A DNA stretch of 64,000 nt from Datnioides undecimradiatus (GCA_008933995.1 WARS01000094.1:124001-188000); one strand, 5' to 3'; positions 29,901-41,854 are shown, counted from the stretch's first letter. The notes: generated by a model not told the origin, from the letters alone. A program made the numbers and translations.

Positions 29901-31540
29901 TGGTGTTGTCGTATCTACCTTCACACAGTCTATGGTCTAGACGTCTCTGTGGTGTGTTTGCTGCCCCCTCAGTCTGGGCAGTATCAGTGACACAAAGAGC
30001 AATAGCTACAGGAAAGTTAGGAAAACACCAAGAAGGAATTCCAACAGTCGCTTTGGTTTTCTTAAGCTTCCACTACTTATGGTCTATAACACTGCAGAAG
30101 AATCACTACAGAACTCTCCCTCAAACCAGAGGTGTCAAACATGCGGCCCAGGGTCAGCTCACTACTTTCACATGACTTTGCAAAGTGTCAATATTTCAGA
30201 AAAGTCCGATTTTTCAGTGAAGTGCGCTGATTTCCTTGATCTGTCCACTGGTATTGCTCTTCCGTAATAAGAGTAGCGAGCCCTATATTGAATACACTAT
30301 TTAAATCCCACGTAATTGCACTATAGTGTTAAACACTAAACATTGATCATGCAGGAGTCTGTCAACAAAGAGAAAAATGGACAGAGTCACTGGGAAACCA
30401 GTCCGCTTGGTGTATTCACACCACTGTCCAATGTTTAAGGAATATCATCATAAATAAAATACTATATTGTTCTCCAGTTCCAACAAACTGAACATCTGAT
30501 TGTGTTGTATAATGACAGTGCACTGAGAGAATGGTAATAAAACTGTGAAAGTAGTGCCTGTGTAGCAGTAGTGTTTTTAATCCTATAACTATTTTAGGTC
30601 ACTGTGTAACTGTGTTAAGAACCTCTCATGATAAATTGTACTTTATATTTAAACCTGCTGTGTTGTGCTCCCATTTACAGATGTAGGGATCCAGTACAAG
30701 ACAATTTTGTGTGCGTGTGTGTTCTCCTTTATGTGAGTGCTAATGCTAAAATCACCGAATTCTTATGTAAGCCATCCTTTTGTATCCAGTATGCTGCAAT
30801 TCAGCCACATATATCTTACTCTCTAAAATAATACAAACATATTTTTCTTTAGTAGAATAAGGTTTTATTGAACATTTGTATGCAAAAAAAGATGTATTAC
30901 ACAAAACCACTGAGGGCTTACAATAATATCCTCTCTGCCGGGGTTCTCAGCTGAAAATCATCTTCTGTGAAACCCTTTGTAGGGACCAACAACTGTATAA
31001 TAGTGAAAGTAAACTTGCACGACAGGTGGAAGAATGCCAACTCACTGAAGTCCATCACAGTGTAAAAAACATATCCTGATTCCATCTCACATTCACACAT
31101 GGAGTACACAATGTTTTCTTTGATGTGTTTAACGTCTCCACAATTCCACTTTTGTCTTCACCACGTTAAAAATACTGTAGACATGAAGGCTTTTACAAAT
31201 TCTTTACATCAGGGGTGCAACTAAAACTTATTTTCTTTGTATTCCAGCTCATTTATTTGGGATTAATAAACTGTTTTGTCTGTTGAATGTCATCAAGTTG
31301 AGAAAAAACCCCTACTGGTCCGATGTAATAATAAATAATACAGTGTTCGTTGTTCACTTTTTTTCTGAGATTTGAGAAAATAATTATCTTACATATGCAA
31401 TGAAAATAACCATTAGGTGCAACCTCGAAAGATATAAAAACAGACCATCACATGTGACTGTTTGGCATTCTGTCTGATAAAGCACTCAAACTCATGACAC
31501 AGATTTATGTCAAGTGTCTAACCCACAACTTTACATTTGC
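29901..31540. other. Intergenic region between crebzf promoter and las1l 3' end
   Basis: AT-rich with only short open frames that lack family similarity. Apart from the possible transposon fragment at 30121-30200 I see nothing definite. Confidence 0.5.
30121..30200 (+). repeat. Possible hAT-like transposon end fragment
   Basis: The sequence cagaggtgtcaaacatgcgg resembles a terminal motif (cag-g-gtgtcaaac) seen often at ends of non-autonomous hAT elements in fish. No partner end was found nearby, so only a fragment is claimed. Confidence 0.35.
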
Positions 31541-31658
31541 TTTATTCTGCAACAAATGCAGTTACAGATTTTCTTTTTTCCAAATGTCAAAACGAGAGCA
31601 CAAGTTGAATAATGTGCCATTGGCTGGAGGTCTGCATTTCACAGAATTAGTAAATGAC

Positions 31659-33377
31659 TCAAAAAAGTTGCAGTCCAGATTTCAGCTTGTTAACGTCACT
31701 GTGGTTCCAGAGGTGGCCCTCAGCTGTTCTCAAGGGTGCAGACATTCCTGGGAGGCTGTGCGTCGTGCTGCTCTCCAACTCCACCGGCTGGTCAAAGACA
31801 GTCATTGTTGAGTAGTTTTCCACCATGAGGCATGAAGGGTCATCCGACTGTCCAGGAACTTTACCAAGAGGGTAGTTTTTCCACAACACTTTATCAGTGC
31901 ACAGTTGCCATGGAGAACCTCTGAGCAACTTTGCCTTCTCAGCCTGAATATCAGTCCATTTGCTCTCCTGGGAGGACTCGCTCCTCTCCGTGTCAGCTGA
32001 GGCACGCCAGGGATGATTGTGGCGCCACGAATGCTGCAGCTTCTCATGCAAACTCTCCAGTGTGTATATTGGCTGCTGTTTCTGCTCCGGAGAATGATCA
32101 AATTCTGTGTGTGCAGTCTGTGTGTAGATGGAGCAGAGCTGGAGCAGCCTCTCTCGAGTTTCCAGAGGTAGCGGATGCTCCATGTCATCCAGGATTAACT
32201 GGAGCAGGTGCGGCGTGCTGACACAGGGAGCATCCAGGCATGCGGAGAGCAACTGCTGCCACCTCAGCTGGATGCGGTTCACAAAGATCCTGTCCTTCAT
32301 TCTGGTCTTCTTCTGCACCTTTGTTTCAAAATGGTATTCAAATTTGTTGCTGTTACAGAAGAGGACTTCTGAAATCCAAGCAGAAATGTAGAAGGCCCTG
32401 TGATTGTTCTGCTCTTTGACAAGCAGCTTCAGTTCGACAAAGAGCTTCTCCAGCAGCAGGTGGATAAAGGACGGGGAGTTGAGCATCTTGAGGAGGGGCA
32501 GCCAAAAACGCAAAAATGTCTGAGGGACTCTGGGCTCAGTGGGACAGGCACTGTCACAGCCTAATGTCTCCAGTTGCTCAACAGTGGGAACTAGAAATCC
32601 ATCTTCCAACAACACATCGATCAGCAAATCACTTGACTCCAAAGCAAACTGCTTGATCTCACCGAGCAACCAGCTCATGTCTGCAAACGGTGCCGGCCAC
32701 AAGCTCTTGTCTTTGTCTTCAGCATGCCCATCAAACACCTGGTACTGCTCCTTTTCAAAGGAGATCAGAAGTTCTCGAGCACTCTTGTACGCTTCCATTT
32801 CTTTTTGTCTGGCGATCATCTCGTCCTCATAACGTTTTAAGTCAATCTCTTCGTCCTCTCCATCCGACTGGGATTCCCAGTCCTCATTGGGCCCTCCTCC
32901 GAGCTGCCTGGACCAGTACTCCTGCTGGAGCCAGTCCAGAACCACCTTACATCCCTTCCGGCACCATTTCAAGGTAGGGAGCTTCCGATGTGTGAAATCA
33001 TGTCTCAGGTCTACAACCCACTCCGGGATGTTGAGGTTCCCGGCGAGCCGCCGCAGTGGGCGGGCCGTTTTGCCTTGCTGTCGCTCTGTGATTAGATTGA
33101 CAAACCTGACCAGGGCCGCTCCGTAAAGCAGGACCAGATCCTCTCCGTTCAGCTGTCCGGTCCTGTCCAGCACCTGGCACCTCACCAGGTCGGCTGTGCA
33201 CGCCACTGCCACCGGAGTGCTGTTGGCGTACCTGCCTTTCCAAGCGGATATCCTCTGCAGGGCGTACTTCTGCAAGGCGGAATCCTTTGAGTAGAGATAC
33301 TCCAGCACCTGGTCCCACTCAGCTTTGTTGATCCATGCCACCACATGGCGTTTTTTCTCCGAGCTCTTTTTCTTCAT
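31659..33377 (-). CDS. las1l: Ribosome biogenesis endoribonuclease LAS1-like, intronless
   Basis: LAS1 with NOL9 (Grc3) cleaves ITS2 in pre-rRNA, and mammalian LAS1L also works in the PELP1/SENP3 nucleolar complex. One uninterrupted frame of 572 residues starts MKKKSSEKKRHVVAWINKAE. The N-terminal HEPN nuclease domain covers about residues 11-160, with the catalytic RxxxxH motif as RHDFTH at 125-130. Conserved blocks continue to the end: DDGFLVPT..EQL in the middle, ICSIYTQ-like (LCSIYTQ) later, then GSPWQLCTDKVLW and PLGKVPGQSDDP. The terminus LKSGLQLF matches the mammalian end. The long acidic insert of human LAS1L (734 residues) is mostly absent. The usual gene has many introns; none is needed here. 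A polyadenylation hexamer (tttatt, 31541-31546) follows closely. It is head-to-head with haus7. Confidence 0.93.
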   Translation of the reverse strand: MKKKSSEKKRHVVAWINKAEWDQVLEYLYSKDSALQKYALQRISAWKGRYANSTPVAVACTADLVRCQVLDRTGQLNGEDLVLLYGAALVRFVNLITERQQGKTARPLRRLAGNLNIPEWVVDLRHDFTHRKLPTLKWCRKGCKVVLDWLQQEYWSRQLGGGPNEDWESQSDGEDEEIDLKRYEDEMIARQKEMEAYKSARELLISFEKEQYQVFDGHAEDKDKSLWPAPFADMSWLLGEIKQFALESSDLLIDVLLEDGFLVPTVEQLETLGCDSACPTEPRVPQTFLRFWLPLLKMLNSPSFIHLLLEKLFVELKLLVKEQNNHRAFYISAWISEVLFCNSNKFEYHFETKVQKKTRMKDRIFVNRIQLRWQQLLSACLDAPCVSTPHLLQLILDDMEHPLPLETRERLLQLCSIYTQTAHTEFDHSPEQKQQPIYTLESLHEKLQHSWRHNHPWRASADTERSESSQESKWTDIQAEKAKLLRGSPWQLCTDKVLWKNYPLGKVPGQSDDPSCLMVENYSTMTVFDQPVELESSTTHSLPGMSAPLRTAEGHLWNHSDVNKLKSGLQLF

Positions 33378-34055
33378 TTTGATGGCGGAAGCGAGTCACG
33401 CTAGACTTCCGTTAACACCGTAAACACATAACGCTCTGAAACGCCTAGAAATCACTGGGCTGTCTAGGAACTGTCACTTTAAACAACTACACACTGCAGC
33501 GCGAGGCCGTTTAGCACCAACAATAGCAACGCATCCCGGAAATGACGTGTTCATCTTTTTTTGTGGCGTTGCCACAGTATTGCAATATCGCCAACTAGTG
33601 GATAATTACAGTTTAACAGCCAGTTCCAGTTTGGTGTTTTATGCCAAGCTAAGCCATTGAATATTTCTGAAATAATATGCGTGTTTAATGGTAAATTATA
33701 TAGACAAACGTGGATTCTCAGATTTGTGTCATTTAAAATTACTTGAAATATTATTTTCAGTCATTTATCCTTTGTTAATTTTCTTTTCTCTGCGTATGAT
33801 TCGTACGTATGATTCTTTTCATTAATATTACATACATTTTACAATGTCAACGACTGGTATTTGAAAATGTTTAATAAAGGTTTAAAATGTCAATTTATTA
33901 ACCCTGACCTATCTGTCTGAAGTGGTGACTGTGTCAGTTCAACTTTTGTCCTGCAGAGGGCAGTAACACGTTTATTCAATACCAAATTATAAAACAAGTA
34001 GAAGAAGAAACGAGGCGCGAGAAAGAAACCGTAGAAGAAGAAGACTGTCTGGAAT
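33378..34055. promoter_or_regulatory. Shared (bidirectional) promoter region of las1l and haus7
   Basis: The two start codons point away from each other across 678 bases. An ETS-like block followed by a CRE-like half site (CCGGAAATGACGTG) is at 33536-33549. The DNA next to the haus7 start is purine-rich (gaagaagaag). No TATA box is evident. Whether both genes use one start region is inference. Confidence 0.5.
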
Positions 34056-37007
34056 ATGGCGGGTGCTTTGAAAGAAGAGCAACTTGCCCAACATGTTTAT
34101 GCTGCGCTGCAGGTAAAAGACGTAAAATCAAACAAGACTCGTTTAAAATAACACGAAATTGGCGTCCTGGGGAAGATTTTTTTTATTCCGGTGTGTGTGT
34201 CAGAAGGTGTTGTATACATTCATTTAGCGCTGTTTCGTATACGTGATGCGTTCACGGCAACGCAACCAGCAAGGTTCAGATCACAACGATAATATAAAGC
34301 TGTTGTCCAATAACAGCAGGTTATACATTCGGAGGTGTGTCTGTGATACTACAGGTGTCAACCTTACTGTATGTCTGGGATGACGGTCACTCCCTCAGAG
34401 AGGTACTGCAGTACTGGACACATGTACCAGGCTCCCACCCACTCATACTGGAGCACACCCAAATTAAGACAGACACAGTTTTGTGTCTCTGTTGTCACTT
34501 TGTGGTCATTTTCATCTGTTTGTGTTAATTTGTGTTTCCTCATAGTTGTTATGCGGCTGCTTGTGGTATTTTTATATGTCGCTGTAGTTGTCATTTCACA
34601 TCTCTGTGTCATTATGTCATTTGTGTCTCCTTACAGTATATTTGTGTTTCCTGTTTTGTGTGTCTTTGTAGTCATATTATTGACTTTGAAATGCTATCAG
34701 TAGCTAATACATGAATAATAATATTATATATTATACTTTGAAAATGATATGGGCTGCTGCACCTGTTCTTGTCTTTTCACACGATCCCTTGTCATATTTG
34801 TATAATAAGGACTAAGGCATAGAGTCATCTGTGTTTTGTCTCTCTTTAGACTGCGTCCTGTCCCTTGGTGGAAGGTCTGGAGCTGCGGGAGGCGGACAGT
34901 ATGCTGGAGCTGCTGTGTGTTCCCTCTCAGCACCGCACTAACATACTGGCATGGATCTGCAGCCGGTAGATAGAACATTAAACATGCCCACTGTTCTCAT
35001 CAACCAGAAATAATGTGTACATATATATTATAACAATTATATAAACTAATCCCAATGATCTGTCTTCATCTGTCACTTTACAGCATTGACCATAACTTTG
35101 GCAATTCCAAGGCGACAGCAATGAGATCCAAAGACCCAGATATTCTGCATAAAGGTAACACTGGTTTCTCCCTCTGTCAGCCTGTCACAGTGTGTGGTGA
35201 ATAGTGTTCATGTATTTTGAGGGGCACCTTATGGAAGGCAGCAGATTAATCTCTGTGACAGTGCACATTAACTATAGTTTATTTTTATGGCTCTGTGTGT
35301 TCTCCTTCAGACTGAAATGACCTTATGTAATGCTGTGCTATGTGTTTGCTACAGAAATTGCTTCGCTTGGGCAGGAACTGATGCTGTGCAGAGCAGATGA
35401 CCTGGGCCTAATCAAAGTAAATAATAGGCTGCATAAGACGAGCGATGTAATTCATTTAGAGATATAGATATGTATTGTAACAATGCATCAAAAATGTCTT
35501 TATCCTAGGGCAATGCAAGTCATCACAGGCAGCTTCAGTTCCAGCAGCAGCTTTTAACTCTGGTCCCGGGCTGCAAGAAGTCTGCTGGGCCCAGAATGGA
35601 TACAGAGGTGCTGCTGAACGAGCTCTTTGCTGCTGAGAACCTGCCTCACCTGTCACAAATGCTCAAACCCTCACTCGACCCCTGGCCTGCAGACATCAAG
35701 TGTGTATGCTGTCTTTCATTAACCTATGTGACACGTCTTCCATCCCTCCCTTATGTCTGAATGATGCCATCCTCTCCTTTAAACTGTACTTCAACCACTA
35801 CTGGTGGTTCTTCATGTATTGCATTGTTTCCTGTTGTTGAAGTGCAGCATCAGCGACTTTATGCTCATCTTTATACTCCCTCTCACTGCTTCTCCTGACC
35901 TCACAGGGCTTTACGTAAGACCACCAAGACCACCTCCGCTAAGCCAAGTAGAAGAGAGGCTGCTGAGGTTGCCTCCCTTCTGCAGCTGACTCAGTCAACA
36001 CTGGAGCAGCTACAGTCAGAGGTGAGCTACAGTCAAATATGAACTTTCCTCAACCTCAGTGAAATCCATCAGGAGGAAGAAAAGGGGGGAATTCATAAGG
36101 AGTTAGGAAAAGGCAACAGCAGTGCAAAGAGACACAACTGCATTGGGATAAGACTTGATTTGATGTGATGGTTCCCAGACAAGCTGTTTTTCAAATGTTC
36201 TTCTGATCAGTGATGATTTTTGGCCCAAGCGTGTCTGAACCTATGTCAGTAACATGTGCTGTCTGTTTGCTCTGCTCTTGCTCTTTCTACCCTCTGGTCT
36301 CCTCAGTGTGAATTCCTGAACGATGAGGCGCAGAGTCCTAGCGCCTTCTCTCCGAGCTCTCTGGGTGTGGCAGCGTGTGACCTGCAGCAGCTCATGGCTA
36401 CCTTCAGCCATGTTTTCGAAACAGACTTGAGGGCCTACTGCGGCCGAGAGCCACCCAGCTTCAGCACAGAGACTGATGTGTTCCAGAGGGTGCACCAGCT
36501 ACTGCTGGCCTTCATCACGGTATGCACACATGTAGAGAAAGTGGGTGGTAACATGCATCTGTCTCACCACAAGCCTGAAGTCCGACTTCTTTGACATTAC
36601 CCACTGCAGGAGTCATCACTCCTGATCCCCCAGGGATTTATATGTAAAATGTTAAGCAGCCAAATAGTCACATGGTCTGTGTACATGATGGCAACAAGTC
36701 GCACTGACCCTTTTTCCTCCTGGGTGTGTTTTGCTTGTCAGGAGCTGGATATGCTGAAGGAAGTACCTGAAGCTTGTGACTCCATGAAGGAGGACGTGAA
36801 CCAGCTCCAGACGCAGTCTTCCTACTGGAGCCGAGGAGAGAAGCGCACTTTCCGTAAATGAACTCTCGCTGTCTCATGCACACTCTCACATACCTTTTGT
36901 AGCATTTTGTTGAATATTAATTTTTAATATTTTTATTTTTTTCAGAGGACCAATTGGAGGAACTTAGCAGGCGACTCAGAGACTTTTTCTCCCTGCTTCA
37001 TTCCTGA
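34056..37007 (+). CDS. haus7: HAUS augmin-like complex subunit 7
   Basis: A subunit of augmin, which recruits gamma-tubulin to spindle microtubules for branching nucleation. Nine exons chain in frame: 34056-34112, 34850-34965, 35084-35154, 35355-35416, 35509-35699, 35907-36021, 36307-36519, 36742-36853, 36946-37007, giving 332 residues. The start MAGALKEEQLAQHVYAALQ is preceded by ggaat. The second exon encodes the conserved N-terminal domain around LVEGLELREADSMLELLCVP, and the following exon continues it with IDHNFGNSKATAMRSKDPDI. The later exons are helix-rich with heptad-like leucines, as expected for the coiled-coil C-terminal part. Human HAUS7 is somewhat longer (about 368 residues). 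Polyadenylation hexamer AATAAA is at 37497-37502. In human the gene neighbours ATP2B3, in agreement with this window. Confidence 0.92.
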
Positions 37008-37510
37008 TGCCGTCACTCACATCACCCAGTGCCAAACACTCAGAACGTTAGCAACAACATCATCATTTGTGCAACGTTGAGGCCACAACGTTGCAATTAT
37101 AAATGAAAAACTTACTCTGTGTACAGATTTGTCATTGCAGACAATTACACCCCACAGTAGGTCAAATACAGTTAATGACATATATAAAACTGCACAGATT
37201 TTTATAAATATGATTTTTAGCTAACTGTCATGGCCAGCTGCTCACAGACGGATAAGGGCAGTGGAGGTGTGGATGCATTAGCATAATGGGCACCGAAACA
37301 CAAGGAGATCCGACATTTCACTTAACGTAACGCGAGATAACCAGTTAAGAGCGGCAGCACTGTTGAGAAACACAGGACGACACCTGAATGCAGCTCAGCA
37401 AGAGGTGGGACAGTGAGGCTGAAGAGAACACCTGAGGTCATAAAACACTGAACCTAGTGAATGAACCTCCACCAGGATTATGGCTTCACTGCCAATAATA
37501 AACTTGAGAA
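37008..37510 (+). other. haus7: Probable 3'UTR of haus7
   Basis: Non-coding, ending soon after AATAAA at 37497-37502. It contains a perfect hairpin with self-palindromic arms at 37071-37094 (gcaacgttg / caacgttgc). The convergent mrpl49 gene stops about 650 bases further on. Confidence 0.5.
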
Positions 37511-38162
37511 CGAGAAATACTAAAGAGAGACGTTAGGTTGTTCTCTGTTGAAATTTTATAATTAGATTTCCCTCTTTTTCATTTCTCTATATTGCCCTTT
37601 GCTGGGCTACATGTGAATAATCAATTATTGAATAAATAAAAGAGCTTAAACTTTAATTGTAATCCCAGCAGCTCTGATTTATTCCTCTAATCACTTTTAT
37701 TCTGCAATGATTAGTCAATCAACAGGAGAGTATTGAAAATTCTTTTAAGTTATAAATCATTATAGGTGAAATAGTCAGAAAAAGCTTTGGACAAGATGTG
37801 AAACAAAGCCAGGGTCTTGTAAAACACATTTCCCTGCTTCGTTGGAATAATCACACAGGACAGATCTGAGGTATGTTTTTCTTTTTTAATGTTACATCAT
37901 AACACACAAGTTATGTACACCATATAACAACATATGATCCCATAGCCTCATCATCTGTCTGGTGATACAAAATAATTCCAGAAGCTGTCCTTCCACATGG
38001 ATGAAATGGGTTTTGAAGTGCTGTTGGACCATGTTCCAGTGTTGCCATGCCAGCAGGTCCCAGAGTTGAACAGTCCTCTCCATGTCCACATGTATAGCTC
38101 CCTGCTGCCCGAGCACCACGTTGTGACAGTCCTGGAAGCTCAGCGCCACCTCACCCCCTCAG

Positions 38163-38696
38163 TCAGAAGCCTTTGCTGGCCAGCCACTGCTTCAGCTCCT
38201 CGTGGAAGTGACCTTTGACCGTCAGGGTCATCGTGACCTCGTTGACCTGTGTGGGCAGGTCTTTCCCCGTCACTTCTTTCAGGTATTCCCTCACGTCCTT
38301 CTCCAGAGCCCATATGTCCCCGTCCACTTTGCGCACGACAGTCGTCTTGCGGCTGCCGTGGGTCAGGTCAGCGTAAACCGGAATGTTGTGCATCCGGGAA
38401 CGGCGTATGGTGTACGGTAGAGGCGGTGGAGAGTCTGCCGGGGGAATCCAGCCAGACGGGGTTCGACCGGCGTGTTTAGGCGGATCAGGGACTCGTGACG
38501 GTGGGACGAGCCGCTCTACGAACTTGTATTCCTCTGTAGACTCTATTATCGCCATCTTTTTTCCTCCTGGAGCGGCGTTACAAACAAACCTGAGCGCGCC
38601 AGCGGCGGCAGGACGCCCCACGGTCCGGCTGTGCGGGCCGAGAGCCCCAAGCAGCATCCTGCGGAGCACAGTCTGACAGGAGAAGCGGGCCGCCAT
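38163..38696 (-). CDS. mrpl49: Mitochondrial large ribosomal subunit protein mL49, single exon
   Basis: A component of the mitochondrial 39S ribosomal subunit, related to the ICT1 neighbourhood of the mitoribosome. One open frame of 177 residues starts at the ATG in gccgccatgttg (minus strand) and ends TGA 38165-38163. The first 45 or so residues are Arg/Ala-rich without acids, a typical mitochondrial targeting sequence. The mature part carries the mL49 blocks: [55 protein letters not shown], and [16 protein letters not shown], ending LASKGF. Human MRPL49 is 166 residues and has introns, which are absent here. An ETS motif (CCGGAAGTG, 38724-38732) sits just upstream, as expected for a nuclear gene for mitochondrial proteins. 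Confidence 0.94.
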   Translation of the reverse strand: MAARFSCQTVLRRMLLGALGPHSRTVGRPAAAGALRFVCNAAPGGKKMAIIESTEEYKFVERLVPPSRVPDPPKHAGRTPSGWIPPADSPPPLPYTIRRSRMHNIPVYADLTHGSRKTTVVRKVDGDIWALEKDVREYLKEVTGKDLPTQVNEVTMTLTVKGHFHEELKQWLASKGF

Positions 38697-38760
38697 GTTG
38701 TGTCGAAGTATAGCGCAGTTGGCCCGGAAGTGAAATTACGAAACGTCCATGGTGAAGCCA
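38697..38760 (-). promoter_or_regulatory. mrpl49: Proximal promoter of mrpl49
   Basis: GC-rich, with CCGGAAGTG at 38724-38732 only 28 bases from the start codon. ETS/GABP sites near the start are characteristic of nuclear genes encoding mitochondrial proteins. The transcription start is not visible. Confidence 0.45.
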
Positions 38761-39892
38761 TGACCTGCCTTAGTCGGCATCTGATTGGCTTAGCTTCATA
38801 ATTTTACTCTAGATCAAACCAATCATCACTCCTCATACCGAAACCACCAAAGCCAATGCTTCTGACCATCTTTTTTAAAATAACTTTATTAAAGCAACGT
38901 TCAACACAACAGTCCACATAGTAGCAGCAATGAGAAAACAAACAAAAAATAAACAATAACGTAGAACAAGTCATTGGGTTCCTAGAACAGACAGAAATCA
39001 AGTTATATCACAAATAACGGGGACACAGGTTTGATGTTTTAATAGCTTTTCTATTTTTCAAGTGTGTATTGATGAAATGATGAGTTACTACCACAAAATA
39101 AGAGAAATTTGCTCAAAATAATCAGCACAAGTAAATAAATAATAAATAACCAGTTGTAATAACCTGTACAATCCTTTTTATTAAAGGGGTAAAAATGGGA
39201 TTATATTTTATCAGCCATATATCTGGACTGTTCCTGCTATGACATGTCTTTTAGTGATCTATTATAACCTTAAACAACAGAGGATCTAATAAGATGATTA
39301 GAGTTAGTCTGAGTTTTTGTGACCCAATTGCAGCAAAGTGTGACATGAGAAAATTAGAACTTAGACTTTAACATTCTGCCTCCATCTAAAGCAAAGCAAG
39401 TGACATTTAAAGCAGTTAATGCAGTGCACGGCCAAATGAATTAACGCTTCAGAAGTTTAGCATCCAATATAAGATTAGAACGTGTACATATTTTAAATAT
39501 AGCAGTAAGCTCGTATGATTGTGCTCAAAAGACAAAACTTTGAAATATTGTAACATAAGTAACATTTACATTAACATAGTAAAGGGGAAAAAAAGAAACC
39601 CTGTAAATTGTAAAATGGGTTGCATGCATGTTGTGAGCACAGTGTTTTCTACTGAACAATATAAATTAAAAAAACTGGACAAGTCTAGCACGCAGTGGGA
39701 GGGGTCTTTTTAATGTCCCTGTAACCAGAGGAGTCGTCTGACTTGTTTGCCCTGTCTACTTCCTCAACTTTCTCTGCGGGGCCTCAGTGAGCAGTGAGGC
39801 TCCGTGGCTGCAACTCCGGCAAGCGTTCAACACAATCAGCAGCAGGGGTAGAGTCGTCTGAAAGCTGCTGTGGAGTTATCAGAGATGGGAGA
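38761..39892. other. Region between mrpl49 and ninjurin starts
   Basis: AT-rich; only short open frames without family similarity. The final 100 bases before 39893 are presumably the ninjurin 5'UTR. They include an upstream ATG at about 39884 that opens a frame of only nine codons. Confidence 0.45.
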
Positions 39893-41854
39893 ATGGACGC
39901 AGAGAGCAGGCTGAATGGAGAAAGCATGGCTCTGAATAAGATGGGCACAGATGACATAGAGGTAGGAAACACAGACTGACCTCTTTCTTTATGCAAATGT
40001 GTTCTGTACTTCTCTGTTTCCTCTCTGCTTTTGCTCTGTTCTGTGTCTGTAATGTGAAAACACTACGTAGCATGAGAGGACCATTAGATTTGTGGGTGCC
40101 CCTTTATGAGCCAGAGGTCCAGATTGTTAAACCACCCCTTTGTTGAATAGACACTAACTTTTTACTGTGTTGTATAGTCACGGTGTGACCGTGATAGATT
40201 CATGCATTTTGACACTATTTGGGAACAGAGAGTGGATCTAGAGAGGAGCAGAGATCACACACTGAGTGAAAGTGTAATGACAGCGTGGCTATGTTGTGAC
40301 TGTGGCGTACATGACAGCAGGGGTGCCAATTAGCCCCCTCCCCAGAAGAAATCCTTTTCTTGACTGAGGACCAACATCAAAAAAATCTAGAAAATCCAGT
40401 TTTTAACATTAATGTAGTAAATATTATATATTTAAATATTATAGCAAAGTCTGAAATTTAACTTGGTGGTTTAAACACAATGAGGTTGGGAACCGCTGCT
40501 CTTGTGTCTATCTACAGGAATGCCGGCGGTGACCTAACCCTACCTGTCAGCTGTGTGTAGCGATGAATGAAAGCTCTGTGACTCAGAGTTGCACTCAGGT
40601 GTGACATCTCATCTACCTGTGCTACAGGATCAGGCAGAGCCCTGAGAGAGAATCTTTGTCACTGACAGGGTTTTTCCACCCAGGACAACAGTTTACCTGT
40701 CCTCAGGTGTCTGACACCAACTCAGATCCTGCACCTCCTGCTCAGTCGCACAGTTACCACTTCTGCACCTGCATTTATCAACTGATGTGACAAACTGTCA
40801 GGTTTCTAGAGTTGTGTAAGTTGTGTAAGCTCATGGTGTGTTGAGTCTTGTTGCGGCTCTCTCTCTTGTCCAGGTGAGTCATCACCTGTCGCCCTGCTAC
40901 ACCAATTTCTCCTCTAACAGCCACACCTGAGTACTCAGGGTACATGGTAACAGAACACATAACAACTGCCTGTGAGTGGAAAAAAACATAGTGATGCATG
41001 AACACGTGTGAGGAGAGCAATCAGACATGTGAAAGAGAACAAAAGAATAACACTGTTCCTCAGGAGAACCTACAGCTCTGTGTGTATGCAGCAGGGGCTG
41101 TAATGTGGCACCTGTATGACCTCTTCTCTCTCTTTCCACAGGGGCAGGGACTGAGCACCCTCTCTGGGAAAACGTATCGCCCCATCAACATCAATCACTA
41201 CGCCACCAAGAAGAGCGCAGCTCAGAGTATGCTGGATGTTGCCTTGCTGATGGCCAACTCGTCTCAGCTGAAGACCGTTCTCTATGTTGGGCCTCATTAG
41301 CGGTTCTACATCCCGCTCATTGTCCTGCTGTCTCTGTCCATCACGTTACAGGTCATAGTGGGGCTGCTGCTTGTCTTTATTGGCAAGTAACTTGGACTTT
41401 TTGCACTTCCCTATCATTCCTCCCTCTCCATTCTTCAATGCAATTTAAATATGCACTTTTGATCCAGGAATCTTGACATTTGGAGGGTTCGAAGAGTCAC
41501 TTCAGACATAAAAAGAGATTTGCCTATTTAAATGAATCAAAAACAGACAACCAACTTAAAAAAGGCAGGAGCCTTGTGCACCTGACTGAGACTAAAGACA
41601 TCAGAGCCCAACTGGGAATATGGGATTTTTCAAGAGAGGCAACAATTTTAGATGGAAAAATGAAAACATGTAGTTAATATTTGAGCTGGAATGGAAATAG
41701 AGCTTTTCCATGTGGATTGTGCAGCAATTCTGCAGAAATAGGACTGTATACAGGCACACAGAGGGCTATGTAAGAATAGATTTCAGTGAAATATTCATAT
41801 TATAACCTTGTAGTGACACCAGTATATTACCACATGCATTTTTTCTGAATTATA

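Noticed and set aside
38804-39001. Minus-strand frame beside mrpl49 with possible AATAAA, considered as the 3' end of another gene
   Set aside because: No recognisable protein family and no upstream exons; too weak to report.
41298-41300. Selenocysteine or other recoding as explanation for the ninjurin stop
   Set aside because: Selenocysteine uses UGA, not UAG, and no insertion element is visible; readthrough remains only a possibility.
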